Positions 1 to 7,686 of a DNA stretch of 64,000 nucleotides are shown in pieces (the stretch's first letter is position 1; each line of letters opens with the position of its first letter). Source of the DNA: Parvularcula marina (GTDB taxonomy: Bacteria; Pseudomonadota; Alphaproteobacteria; Caulobacterales; Parvularculaceae); the NCBI RefSeq assembly GCF_003399445.1, contig NZ_QUQO01000001.1:2415001-2479000 (forward strand), given 5' to 3'. The notes below the pieces were generated by a model. That model made no database searches. It saw only the letters and a list, made by a program, of their open reading frames with translations, and was not told where the DNA came from. Both the position numbers and the translations under genes were made by a program.

Positions 1-1
1 T

Positions 2-1672
2 ATGAATGGCGAAGCCCAGCGGACCCATGCCACAGGTGAGCTGGTGCCCGAATGGGAGATTTCCCCGACAGGCAAGCATGTCGCCTTCCGCGACAATTAC
101 GGCGCTTACGTCATGCCGCTCCTGCCCGGACCGCAAAAAGTCGGCGGCGGCAAAGGTGGCTCAGCTGTGCCTGTCGTCAAGGCAAGTGAAGGTGGGGCCA
201 CCTTCATGAGCTGGTCCGAGGACGGAGAGACCCTCAACTGGACGCTCGGCCCGGTGCTTTATTCGGCGGGTCTCGATGAAATGGTCCCGACTGCCCCGAA
301 AGGTGAAGATGACGAGGGCTACACCCCGCCGGAGTCGGGTGTATCACTCAGCATCGATGTGCGGGCGGACAAGCCTAATGGCGCGGTCATCCTGTCCGGC
401 GCGAAGATCGTAACCATGGCGGATGAAGATGGCGGGGTCATCGAAGATGGCGTCATCGTCGTTCAGAATAATCGCATTGTTGGCATCGGCAAGGCGGGCG
501 AGGTGCCCGAGCCATCAGGCGCCAAGCGCGTTGATGTCAGTGGCAAGACGATTGTTCCCGGCTTTGTCGATGCTCACGCGCACGGCCCATATTCGGATGA
601 CGGGATCGTGCCGGACCAGAACTGGTCGACCATCGCGCATCTCGCACTGGGCGTGACGACGATCTTTGATCCCTCAACATCCTATGACAGCTTTGCGGCA
701 TCCGAGATGCAGCGGGCCGGGATGATCCTCGCGCCGCGGATCTATACAACGGGTGAGATCGTCTATGGCGCCAAATCGCCTTACCGCTATGCTGATATTC
801 AGACCTATGATGATGCGCTAGCGCATGTTCATCGCCTGAAAACCCAAGGGGCGCATGGCATCAAGAACTACAACCAGCCGCGCCGCGACCAGCGCCAGCA
901 GGTGGTGAAAGCAGCGATTGAGGAAAACCTGATCGTCGTGCCGGAGGGCGGCTCGCTTTTCACCATGGACATGTCGCTGATCCAGGATGGCAACACCTCC
1001 GTTGAGCACAACATCCCGCAGCGGGTGCTTTATGAGGATGTCCTTTCCTTCTGGGAGCAGACGGAAGTCGCCTATACCCCGACGCTGGTTGTGACGTATG
1101 GGGGCCTCGGTGGTGATCCATATTGGCGCTACAAGATGGATGTCTGGAAGCATCCGATCCTGTCGGCCCATGTGCCGCCGCATATCCTTCAGCCTTCAAG
1201 CGTTCGCAGCACGAAAGCGCCTGAAGAGGACTTCGTCGATCAGTATGCCGCGCATCAGGCTAAGCGTCTTGCCGATCGCGGGATCAAGGTGTCAATCGGC
1301 GCCCATGGTCAGGAAGAGGGGCTCGCCGCCCATTGGGAGATGTGGTCCTTTGCTCGCGGTGGGATGAGCCCCATCGAAGTCCTGCGCACGGCAACGGTTT
1401 CACCAGCCCAGCATCTCGGTTTCTGGGCGGATATCGGCTCACTCGAAGAGGGGAAACTGGCAGACCTTGTCATCCTTGATGCGGATCCGCTGGAGGATAT
1501 CAGCAACACGGACAAAATCTCGTACGTCATGCAGAATGGCCGCCTTTATGAGGCCGACACGATGAATGAGACCGTGACGGGGGATCGCCAGCGGGCGCCT
1601 TATTACTGGGAGACCTCCGGCGGCGGTGTCCGGCCCGTCGGTGGTGTCGCGCATACGGCGCATCAGGATTGA
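2..1672 (+). CDS. Amidohydrolase with TolB-like propeller remnant, 5' truncated
   Basis: This is the C-terminal 556 residues of a metal-dependent amidohydrolase; the gene almost certainly begins before the window. The first residues (SPTGKHVAF...) look like one blade of a TolB/PD40 beta-propeller, which in this family precedes the amidohydrolase domain. The barrel carries the metal-binding DAHAHG motif near residue 191, a GIKNYN lysine candidate for the carboxylated metal bridge, a VEHN histidine, and a late GAHGQ segment. The end has the usual LGFWADIGSLEEGKLADLVI composite-domain signature. The substrate is unknown; relatives include imidazolonepropionase-like and peptidase-like enzymes. 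A strong hairpin terminator follows the stop. Confidence 0.85.
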   Translation: MNGEAQRTHATGELVPEWEISPTGKHVAFRDNYGAYVMPLLPGPQKVGGGKGGSAVPVVKASEGGATFMSWSEDGETLNWTLGPVLYSAGLDEMVPTAPKGEDDEGYTPPESGVSLSIDVRADKPNGAVILSGAKIVTMADEDGGVIEDGVIVVQNNRIVGIGKAGEVPEPSGAKRVDVSGKTIVPGFVDAHAHGPYSDDGIVPDQNWSTIAHLALGVTTIFDPSTSYDSFAASEMQRAGMILAPRIYTTGEIVYGAKSPYRYADIQTYDDALAHVHRLKTQGAHGIKNYNQPRRDQRQQVVKAAIEENLIVVPEGGSLFTMDMSLIQDGNTSVEHNIPQRVLYEDVLSFWEQTEVAYTPTLVVTYGGLGGDPYWRYKMDVWKHPILSAHVPPHILQPSSVRSTKAPEEDFVDQYAAHQAKRLADRGIKVSIGAHGQEEGLAAHWEMWSFARGGMSPIEVLRTATVSPAQHLGFWADIGSLEEGKLADLVILDADPLEDISNTDKISYVMQNGRLYEADTMNETVTGDRQRAPYYWETSGGGVRPVGGVAHTAHQD

Positions 1673-1678
1673 TCGGAG

Positions 1679-1703
1679 AGGGGCGGCATTGGCCGCCCCT
1701 TTT
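1679..1703 (+). terminator. Rho-independent terminator after the amidohydrolase
   Basis: A 9-bp perfect stem (AGGGGCGGC / GCCGCCCCT) with an ATTG loop is followed by TTTT. It sits between two convergent genes and touches the stop codon of the minus-strand hydrolase, so it mainly serves the plus-strand amidohydrolase. Confidence 0.8.
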
Positions 1704-2542
1704 CATTCGCGGATATCAAGCCAGGCCCGAACCGTCTTCCCGGCGAGTTCGGGTTTTTCATGATGGACCCAGTGCCCGGCCCCCGGCACGGTCATCAGTG
1801 TCAGGTCATTTTCGGCATAGTTCCAGCTATTGTCATGTCCGGAGGTCGCAAGCGCCACATCATCCGTTCCGTGTATGATGAGGGTCGGCGCCTTCACCTT
1901 CGGCAGGGCATCCGGGTCCGCGGGGCGAGGCCCCGTGCCTTTCGGGAAGGCTTTGCGGTACATGTTCATCATGCCGCGAAAGCTGGAGCGCTCGAAGGCG
2001 GCGCGGTATTTTTCGATTTTCGCCTCATCTTCGAGCTTCATGATGCCGAGGATCTTGTCCACGCTTAAACGATCTTCCGACCCTTCGGTCTGGAAATTCC
2101 GGGCATACTGGCTGCGCTCTTTCTGCTCAGGGTTGGCGCCGATCTCCTGACGGAAGAGGACGGGGTGCGGTGTTGAAAAAACGATCAGGTGACTGACAAG
2201 CTGGGGTGAGAAAATCGCCAATTGCCAGGCAAGCGCGCCGCCGAAATCATGCCCCATGATGATCGCGCGCTCCTCCCCCTCGGCGCGGATGACTGCCGCC
2301 ACATCGGTGCACAGCGTCCTGATGTCATAGGCGTCAACATCATCAGGCTGGTCTGAGAGGTTATAGCCGCGCAGATCCATCGCCGCGACGCGATAGCCGT
2401 CTTCAAGATAGGGGAGGATATCATCCCAGCTGCCATGGTAATCAGGAAATCCGTGTACGGCAACAATCAGCGGGCCATCGCCCCCGACGCTGTAATGAAT
2501 GCGGATGCCGTCATTCTCGGCAAATTTCGATTGGCGTGTCAT
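1703..2542 (-). CDS. Alpha/beta hydrolase, epoxide hydrolase / dehalogenase-like
   Basis: A 279-residue cytoplasmic alpha/beta-hydrolase. The HGFPDYHGSW segment forms the oxyanion region, GHDFGGALAW carries an aspartate nucleophile, and GHWVHHEKPE near the C-terminus supplies the catalytic histidine. The aspartate (not serine) nucleophile places it with epoxide hydrolases and haloalkane/fluoroacetate dehalogenases. I chose the ATG giving MTRQSKFAENDG because the longer start adds only non-conserved residues. It lies downstream of rpoH on the same strand, but a probable terminator separates them. The substrate cannot be read from the sequence. Confidence 0.85.
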   Translation of the reverse strand: MTRQSKFAENDGIRIHYSVGGDGPLIVAVHGFPDYHGSWDDILPYLEDGYRVAAMDLRGYNLSDQPDDVDAYDIRTLCTDVAAVIRAEGEERAIIMGHDFGGALAWQLAIFSPQLVSHLIVFSTPHPVLFRQEIGANPEQKERSQYARNFQTEGSEDRLSVDKILGIMKLEDEAKIEKYRAAFERSSFRGMMNMYRKAFPKGTGPRPADPDALPKVKAPTLIIHGTDDVALATSGHDNSWNYAENDLTLMTVPGAGHWVHHEKPELAGKTVRAWLDIRE

Positions 2543-2628
2543 GCGCGCAGAATGGCACATATCGCAGCCTGCGCGTAGGGCAGAGTTCATGGGGGGCAGG
2601 CCCGGGGCGACGAATGTAGAGATCCGCC

Positions 2629-2681
2629 AAAAAAGCAGATCCCCGCTGGAGTTCAGCCCGGACCTGATCCGGGCCGGGGAT
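2629..2681 (-). terminator. Probable terminator downstream of rpoH (REP-like hairpin)
   Basis: On the minus strand the stem ATCCCCGGCCCGGA pairs with TCCGGGC and CGGGGAT, with a 10-nt bulge between them, followed after four bases by TTTTTT. The core GCCCGGA-CCTGA-TCCGGGC resembles short palindromes often dispersed in alphaproteobacterial genomes. It would end rpoH transcription before the hydrolase gene. Confidence 0.55.
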
Positions 2682-2712
2682 GAGCGGCGCCTTGGGTGGG
2701 AGAAAAACTCGC

Positions 2713-3624
2713 TTAGTGCAGCGTTTCTGACCGCATTTCCTTGTCGAGGCGTTTGACGGCCTTCTGGACTTTCTCGAAAGCGCGCACCTCGATCTGGCGG
2801 ATGCGTTCGCGGGAGACATTATACTCCGTGGACAGCTCTTCGAGCGTCTTGGGCTCTTCGGCGAGGCGGCGCTCGGTGAAGATATGCCGTTCGCGTTCGT
2901 TCAGCTCCCCCATGGCCTGTTGCAACAGGTCCATTCGGGTGTCGAATTCGTCTTCGCGGGCCAGCTGGGCCTCGGCATTGACGGCATCTTCATCGACAAG
3001 CCAGTCCTGCCATTCCGCACTGCCGCCATCTTCGCCCTGACGCATCGGCGCGTTGAGCGAATTGTCCGATCCCGACATACGCCGGTTCATCGAGATAACG
3101 TCACCCTCGGAGACACCGAGCTTGGTCGCGATATGCTCGACTTCTTCCGGCTTCAGATCACCATCATCGACAGCGTCGATCTGGCCCTTGATCTTGCGGA
3201 GGTTGAAGAAGAGCTTTTTCTGCGCGGCCGTCGTGCCGATTTTCACAAGGCTCCAGCTGCGCAGGATATATTCTTGGATCGAGGCGCGGATCCACCACAT
3301 CGCATAGGTCGAAAGGCGGAAGCCCTTGTCCGGATCGAATTTCTTGACCGCCTGCATCAGGCCGACATTGCCCTCGGAGATCACTTCGCCCGTCGGCAGT
3401 CCATAGCCGCGATAGCCCATGGCGATTTTCGCAACGAGCCGGAGGTGAGACGTGATCAGCTGCTGGGCAGCATCAGGGTCCTGATGCTCCTTGAAGCGTT
3501 TCGCCAGCATGAATTCCTGATCTTTTTCAAGCATCGGGAATTTGCGGATTTCGGACAGGTAGCGCGAAAGGCCCCCTTCCGGGGTCAGGGCAGCACCCGT
3601 CGACGTAGTCAGCGCATTGGCCAT
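2713..3624 (-). CDS. rpoH: RNA polymerase sigma-32 (heat-shock) factor RpoH
   Basis: A 303-residue sigma factor that directs RNA polymerase to heat-shock promoters. Region 2 is complete (SHLRLVAKIAMGYRGYGLP, EGNVGLMQAVKKFDP, TYAMWWIRASIQEYI), followed by the RpoH-specific box QKKLFFNLRKIK, which separates it from RpoD. Region 4 ends with the helix-turn-helix SREYNVSRERIRQIE-type segment (NVSRERIRQIEVRAFEKVQ). The length is normal for RpoH. The start codon is preceded by a GAGGG Shine-Dalgarno lying directly after a strong leader hairpin, suggesting post-transcriptional control (see the separate entry). Sigma-32 stability in this group is usually also controlled by DnaK and FtsH. Confidence 0.96.
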   Translation of the reverse strand: MANALTTSTGAALTPEGGLSRYLSEIRKFPMLEKDQEFMLAKRFKEHQDPDAAQQLITSHLRLVAKIAMGYRGYGLPTGEVISEGNVGLMQAVKKFDPDKGFRLSTYAMWWIRASIQEYILRSWSLVKIGTTAAQKKLFFNLRKIKGQIDAVDDGDLKPEEVEHIATKLGVSEGDVISMNRRMSGSDNSLNAPMRQGEDGGSAEWQDWLVDEDAVNAEAQLAREDEFDTRMDLLQQAMGELNERERHIFTERRLAEEPKTLEELSTEYNVSRERIRQIEVRAFEKVQKAVKRLDKEMRSETLH

Positions 3625-3644
3625 GGTAGTATTCGTTCCCTCGG

Positions 3645-3687
3645 AGCGGGCATCACGCCTAACATGGCGAAAAGAGCGATGCCCGCT
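3645..3687 (-). promoter_or_regulatory. Nested hairpin in the rpoH 5' leader
   Basis: On the rpoH transcript, AGCGGGCATC pairs perfectly with GATGCCCGCT. Inside it a second stem, CGCC-ATGTTA-GGCG, can form. The structure ends only a few bases before the GAGGG ribosome-binding site and about 21 nt before the start codon. No U-run follows, so it is not a terminator. It may be an mRNA element or an inverted-repeat operator. Confidence 0.5.
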
Positions 3688-3808
3688 AATTTCCGGTCAT
3701 TTGGTGTTTATCTGCCGCCAAGAAAAGAGGGCGGCGCGCAATAGTTTATTCGATCCTGCGCAAACGGGGGTTACTCTTCGAGTATCTACGGGGAATTCCG
3801 ATCTCTTC

Positions 3809-4819
3809 TTATAGTTGACGCAGTACGTCCCGCAGCTTCTCAAAATCCTTGGGCGGGTCGGTTTCGAACCGCAGCTCCTCGCCGGTCAGCGGGTGCTCAA
3901 AGCCTAGGATTGCGGCGTGCAGCGCCTGGCGCTTGAACTTTGCAACGACGGCGAGGGCTTTTTCGGCCGCCTCATCGCTGGGCCTCAGCCCCGGAATGCC
4001 GGGCCGGCCATAAAGCGGATCGCCGACCAGCGGATGCCCGATATGGCTCATATGAACCCGGATCTGGTGAGTGCGGCCGGTCTCGAGCCGGCATTCAATC
4101 AGGCTGGCAATCGCATCGCCTTCGAGCTTCGCGCGGCCAATGCCGTAGGGCTCGATCCGTTTGAAATGGGTCGTCGCTTCTTTGCCCTCGGGCCGGTCAA
4201 AACCGACGACAGCCATTTTCTTGCGGTCCCCTGAGGAGCGCGCGAGCGGCCAGTCGATCGTGCCCATGGTTGGGCGCGGGCTGCCATGCACGATTGCCAA
4301 ATAGGCGCGCTCAATATCGTGGGTCTGCCATTGCTCGGACAGGCCCTGATGCGCCCGGTCATTCTTGGCGACGACCATGACGCCGGACGTTTCCTTGTCG
4401 AGCCGGTGAACGATGCCGGGCCGGATCACTCCGCCAATCCCCGACAGCGTATCGCCGCAATGATAAAGAAGCGCGTTGACCAGCGTGCCCGACCAGTTCC
4501 CGGCGGCGGGGTGGACGACAAGGCCCGCCGGCTTGTTGATGACGATCAGGTCGCCATCCTCGAACAGGACATCGAGCGGGATGTCTTGCGGCTTCGGGGT
4601 TGGATCCTCTGGCGGCGGCGGAAGGAGGGTGAAGACCTCGCCTTCGCGCAACTTCCATTTGGGATCGGCAAAAACCTCGCCATCACGGGAGAGGGCGCCG
4701 CCCTCAATCATGGCTTTCACCCGCGCACGGCTGAAGGCGTCCGTCTGGTCGGAAATCCATTTGTCGAGCCGCGCGCCCGCATCTTCGGGGCCGACCGTGA
4801 AGGTCAAATCATCTGTCAT
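3809..4819 (-). CDS. rluD: 23S rRNA pseudouridine synthase, RluD family
   Basis: A 336-residue RluA/RluD-type pseudouridine synthase. The N-terminal S4-like domain (GARLDKWISDQTDAFSRARVK) precedes the catalytic domain with the GIVHRLDKETSGVMVVAKND motif, whose aspartate is the catalytic nucleophile, and the late GRTHQIRVHMSHIGHP block. It modifies uridines in helix 69 of 23S rRNA, which supports 50S assembly. The chosen ATG (MTDDLTFTV) matches family length; the open frame runs 85 residues further upstream but overlaps a divergent membrane-protein gene. The two start codons lie about 50 bp apart, so they share one divergent promoter region. Confidence 0.93.
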   Translation of the reverse strand: MTDDLTFTVGPEDAGARLDKWISDQTDAFSRARVKAMIEGGALSRDGEVFADPKWKLREGEVFTLLPPPPEDPTPKPQDIPLDVLFEDGDLIVINKPAGLVVHPAAGNWSGTLVNALLYHCGDTLSGIGGVIRPGIVHRLDKETSGVMVVAKNDRAHQGLSEQWQTHDIERAYLAIVHGSPRPTMGTIDWPLARSSGDRKKMAVVGFDRPEGKEATTHFKRIEPYGIGRAKLEGDAIASLIECRLETGRTHQIRVHMSHIGHPLVGDPLYGRPGIPGLRPSDEAAEKALAVVAKFKRQALHAAILGFEHPLTGEELRFETDPPKDFEKLRDVLRQL

Positions 4820-4868
4820 GGGAAAGGGGAGGTGCGCGGGCCTGCGCTTTATGTCAAACGCCATCGCC

Positions 4869-5192
4869 ATGACGGAAGAAACACAACACGACCTGCCCGA
4901 GAGCGGCCCCAATCTGATGGTCCTTAAGGGAATCGTCTGGGGGCTTGGTGTCCTGATCCTGATGGGCCTCGGCCTTGTCGCCTGGAAGATCTCGCAAGGG
5001 CCGGTCTCGACCGCGCCAAGAGAGGATCTTGCTCTGGTGATCGAGGAAGGCGACAGGATCGTCTCTTCGAGCATGGATAATGATCAGCTAATTGCTGTGA
5101 TTGAGCGCGACGGAATGCCCCACCGCATCATGATAGTCGATATGCGGACGAATGAGGTGAAGGAAATTCCTGTGGAACGGCGCGTCCCCTGA
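4869..5192 (+). CDS. Small single-span membrane protein (DUF6476-like)
   Basis: A 107-residue protein with a short acidic N-terminus, one strong transmembrane helix (LMVLKGIVWGLGVLILMGL) and an extramembrane domain rich in I/V (SSSMDNDQLIAVIERDGMP...). In many alphaproteobacteria a protein of this shape (DUF6476) is divergent to rluD, exactly as here. An alternative ATG lies six codons upstream (4851). The function is unknown; the length and one-gene unit suggest a regulator or assembly factor, but nothing catalytic is visible. Confidence 0.75.
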   Translation: MTEETQHDLPESGPNLMVLKGIVWGLGVLILMGLGLVAWKISQGPVSTAPREDLALVIEEGDRIVSSSMDNDQLIAVIERDGMPHRIMIVDMRTNEVKEIPVERRVP

Positions 5193-5202
5193 CGGAAATG
5201 TC

Positions 5203-5231
5203 ATCACGTAACTGCGTGATACCCCTTTTTT
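5203..5231 (+). terminator. Possible weak terminator
   Basis: ATCACG pairs with CGTGAT around a 6-nt loop and, five bases later, six T residues follow. It stands 10 bases after the stop of the small membrane protein. The distance from stem to T-run makes it weaker than a canonical terminator. Confidence 0.45.
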
Positions 5232-5278
5232 GCCGGATATGGCATCCCATCTCTTCCTCAGGACGCGAGAGCGTTCCC

Positions 5279-5326
5279 GCGGGGCGCCGTTAATCCCCCC
5301 TCGTTCCCCCCTCAACGGCGTCCCGC
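5279..5326. repeat. Long imperfect inverted repeat between convergent genes
   Basis: A 13-base arm (GCGGGGCGCCGTT) matches its inverted partner with one mismatch around a 22-base loop. The loop contains two copies of a C-rich CCCCCCTC word. No T-run follows on either strand. It lies in the convergent gap between the small membrane protein and rarD and may block read-through or stabilise the rarD 3' end. Confidence 0.55.
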
Positions 5327-5341
5327 ACTCTCTCCTTTAAT

Positions 5342-6289
5342 TCATTCAGAGGACTGTGCAGCGGCGACCTGCATGATGGGTTTTTCGTTGCGGTGCGGAC
5401 GGTGCCGAAGGGCATCAAAAGCAAAGATCGCGACCGCGACCCAGATAAAGCCAAAGCAGATCTGGCGCGCCAGCGTGAAGGGCTCGCCGTCAACGACGGC
5501 AACAAGGAACTGCAGTGTCGGGCCGATGAATTGCAGGAAGCCCAAGGTCGCAAGCGTCAGGCGCCGTGCTGCCATCGCAAAGAACAGCAGTGGAATGACA
5601 GTCAGTGGCCCGGCGAGAGCGAGTAGGCCGACGAGTCCCGCATTTCCTGCAAGGCCCTGCTCCATCCCGGTGTCTTTTGTAGCGATCAAAAACCACAGCC
5701 AGCCCGCCGCGAAAGGCGCGAGCAACAGGGTCTCGATGAACAGGCCCGGCATGGCGCCGATCTGCACTTTCTTTCTGGCATAGCCATAGATTGTGAAGGT
5801 GATCGCGAGCGTGAAGGCGATGGTCGGGAAGACCCCGCCATAAAAAGTCAGCACAAGGACTCCAATGGTCGCGAGCACGACGGCGGCGATCTGCGCACGG
5901 CGCAGCTTTTCACCGAGGACGACAACCCCGACCAGCACATAAATCAGCGGATTGATGTAATAGCCAAGCGAGGCCTGCATCGTGTTTTCCGACTGAACGG
6001 CGGAGATATAGACAAGCCAGTTGAGTGCGATGACGGTTGCCGAAAGCAGTAACCACAGCATGACGCGCGGCGAGCGTAAGCCCGCCAGCACTTCGGGCCA
6101 TTGCGACCGGCCCCAGATGATCAGCGCGCCGAAGGGCACGGCAAAAAGGATGCGGTCCGCGAGCACCTCATCCGCCGCGACACCGCGCAGCAGAATGAAA
6201 TAGATGGGGAAGAACCCCCAGAACGTGTAGCAGAGGAGCCCCGACAGGAGCCCCGTTACTTGCGTATTTTGCTGTGTTTCGCTTCCCAT
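5342..6289 (-). CDS. rarD: EamA-family transporter RarD
   Basis: A 315-residue polytopic inner-membrane protein of the drug/metabolite transporter superfamily. It has about ten hydrophobic helices and the RarD signature near the start (GLLCYTFWGFFPIYFILLRG, then VLADRILFAVPFGALI), distinguishing it from generic EamA proteins, which usually have two EamA halves of other sequence. RarD is named for chloramphenicol sensitivity, but its physiological substrate is unknown. The ATG producing MGSETQQNTQV is preferred over an upstream start that would add 28 polar residues. It is transcribed away from the AraC-family regulator. Confidence 0.88.
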   Translation of the reverse strand: MGSETQQNTQVTGLLSGLLCYTFWGFFPIYFILLRGVAADEVLADRILFAVPFGALIIWGRSQWPEVLAGLRSPRVMLWLLLSATVIALNWLVYISAVQSENTMQASLGYYINPLIYVLVGVVVLGEKLRRAQIAAVVLATIGVLVLTFYGGVFPTIAFTLAITFTIYGYARKKVQIGAMPGLFIETLLLAPFAAGWLWFLIATKDTGMEQGLAGNAGLVGLLALAGPLTVIPLLFFAMAARRLTLATLGFLQFIGPTLQFLVAVVDGEPFTLARQICFGFIWVAVAIFAFDALRHRPHRNEKPIMQVAAAQSSE

Positions 6290-6462
6290 GGGCACCCGAT
6301 AGGCCCGAGGCGCATGAAGCGCTAGCGGTGATCGGACGATCTCTTCTAAAGGCCGTTCAACATTTCCTTCCAATCAAGACGCGTTCTTGCCCGGAGGGGA
6401 AAGCACCTTGACCGCTCGGCGCGTTTTCACCAGCTCGCCGAGCGTGCTATGATCAGAGGCAC

Positions 6463-7578
6463 ATGAGGGAAATGAGCAAATCTGCGATCGCGATGGCGGA
6501 CCTGCCGCCGACGCGCTGCCATATCAGGCACGCGCTCGACCTTCTCAATGCCTCCGGCCTCGATACCGCCGAAGTCACCGGTGATCTGGGGCTTGCGCAG
6601 AATGCACTCGACCGTCAGTCAGGCGGCAGTCTGCCGCTGGCCGATTTCTTCCGTATAAGATCCTATATCGCTGCGCGGGTTCGCGATGAGACATGCAATA
6701 TGTCGGCGCGCCAGCTCCTGCCCGGATCGACCGATTTCGTGATGAGCCATCTGCCGGCAGAAGGCACGCTGGCCGATGTCATGGGTATCGTCGCGCGGTC
6801 TTATAACCTCCTGCATGGCGGCGAATACAACAAAGTCGAAGAGCATATGGGGGAGGTTGTCTTTTGTATCGACGACCGGACTTTTCCCTATACGGTCAAA
6901 GATGACCTTGAGCCTGTCTATTTCGCGATGGAATCAACGCTGCTGTTCCTGCACGCGCTGCTGACCATTGTGGCGCCGGGGCAGGCTGCGCGCGGGCTGT
7001 CGCATCTGTCCGTGAGGCGCCTGCATAAGGAAGAGGCCCCGCATCTGGAATACTGGTCCGTGCCCGTCCGGTACGCCGCCGCCCGATACGAGGTTGCCTA
7101 TAAGAGCGAGCATGCCCACCGGATCGTGCGCTTTCCGCCGCCCGAGCGGCTGACCAGTGACGCGATTGATTCCCAGATCCGTCGGCTGCTCGATGACGGG
7201 CCGACGACATTGCGGGATATGTCCGGCCCTGTTGTGGATCTTGTTCGGGAGCTGATCTCCCAAGGCACGATTGAGCAATCAGCCGTCTCTGATTCGCTCG
7301 GCATGAGCCCGGCGACCTTACGGCGTCGGCTGACGGCGGAAGGGGAGACGTTCCGGAACCTGCGGCGCGAAATCCTCGACCGGGAAGCAAAATCCCAGTT
7401 GCTGCAGGGGATGTCGATTACCACGCTGTCGGATCGTCTGGGCTTTTCGGATGTCCGCAGCTTCAATCGGGCCTTCAAATCCTGGAACGGCGTGACGCCA
7501 AAAACCTTCCAGGATGATGGAAATGTCAGTGACGCAAAAAGCACAGCGGATGAGGAAGCCTCATCTGACGGGCTTTGA
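6463..7578 (+). CDS. AraC-family transcriptional regulator (arabinose-binding-like N-domain)
   Basis: A 371-residue regulator. The N-terminal two-thirds matches the effector domain of the OruR/ArgR-type AraC group (Arabinose_bd, roughly residues 25-215). The C-terminal AraC DNA-binding domain with two helix-turn-helices runs from about 265 to 350 (VSDSLGMSPATLRRRL, then TTLSDRLGFSDVRSFNRAF and WNGVTPKTF). It is immediately upstream of a TonB-dependent receptor, followed by a hydrolase and an MFS transporter, so it is the likely ligand-responsive activator of that set. Nested inverted repeats after its stop could be its operator. The effector is unknown. Confidence 0.88.
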   Translation: MREMSKSAIAMADLPPTRCHIRHALDLLNASGLDTAEVTGDLGLAQNALDRQSGGSLPLADFFRIRSYIAARVRDETCNMSARQLLPGSTDFVMSHLPAEGTLADVMGIVARSYNLLHGGEYNKVEEHMGEVVFCIDDRTFPYTVKDDLEPVYFAMESTLLFLHALLTIVAPGQAARGLSHLSVRRLHKEEAPHLEYWSVPVRYAAARYEVAYKSEHAHRIVRFPPPERLTSDAIDSQIRRLLDDGPTTLRDMSGPVVDLVRELISQGTIEQSAVSDSLGMSPATLRRRLTAEGETFRNLRREILDREAKSQLLQGMSITTLSDRLGFSDVRSFNRAFKSWNGVTPKTFQDDGNVSDAKSTADEEASSDGL

Positions 7579-7619
7579 GCGATATTGTTCACTGCGGTTG
7601 CGCGAAGCAGTCATATCGC
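7579..7619 (+). repeat. Nested inverted repeats upstream of the TonB receptor
   Basis: GCGATAT pairs with ATATCGC, and inside it ACTGC pairs with GCAGT, around a central GGTTGCGCGAA. The element begins at the regulator stop codon and lies about 70 bp before the receptor start. There is no T-run. It could be a regulatory operator or an mRNA hairpin that separates expression of the two genes. Confidence 0.4.
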
Positions 7620-7686
7620 CCGGATTCCTTGCCTCTTACTAATCAGGCTTAGAATTCACGCCTTGAGAAGCGTGTTTGTGGAGGGA

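Noticed and set aside
4820-5074. An 85-residue N-terminal extension of RluD
   Set aside because: The extension overlaps the divergent small membrane gene and has no match to the family; the internal ATG gives the usual length.
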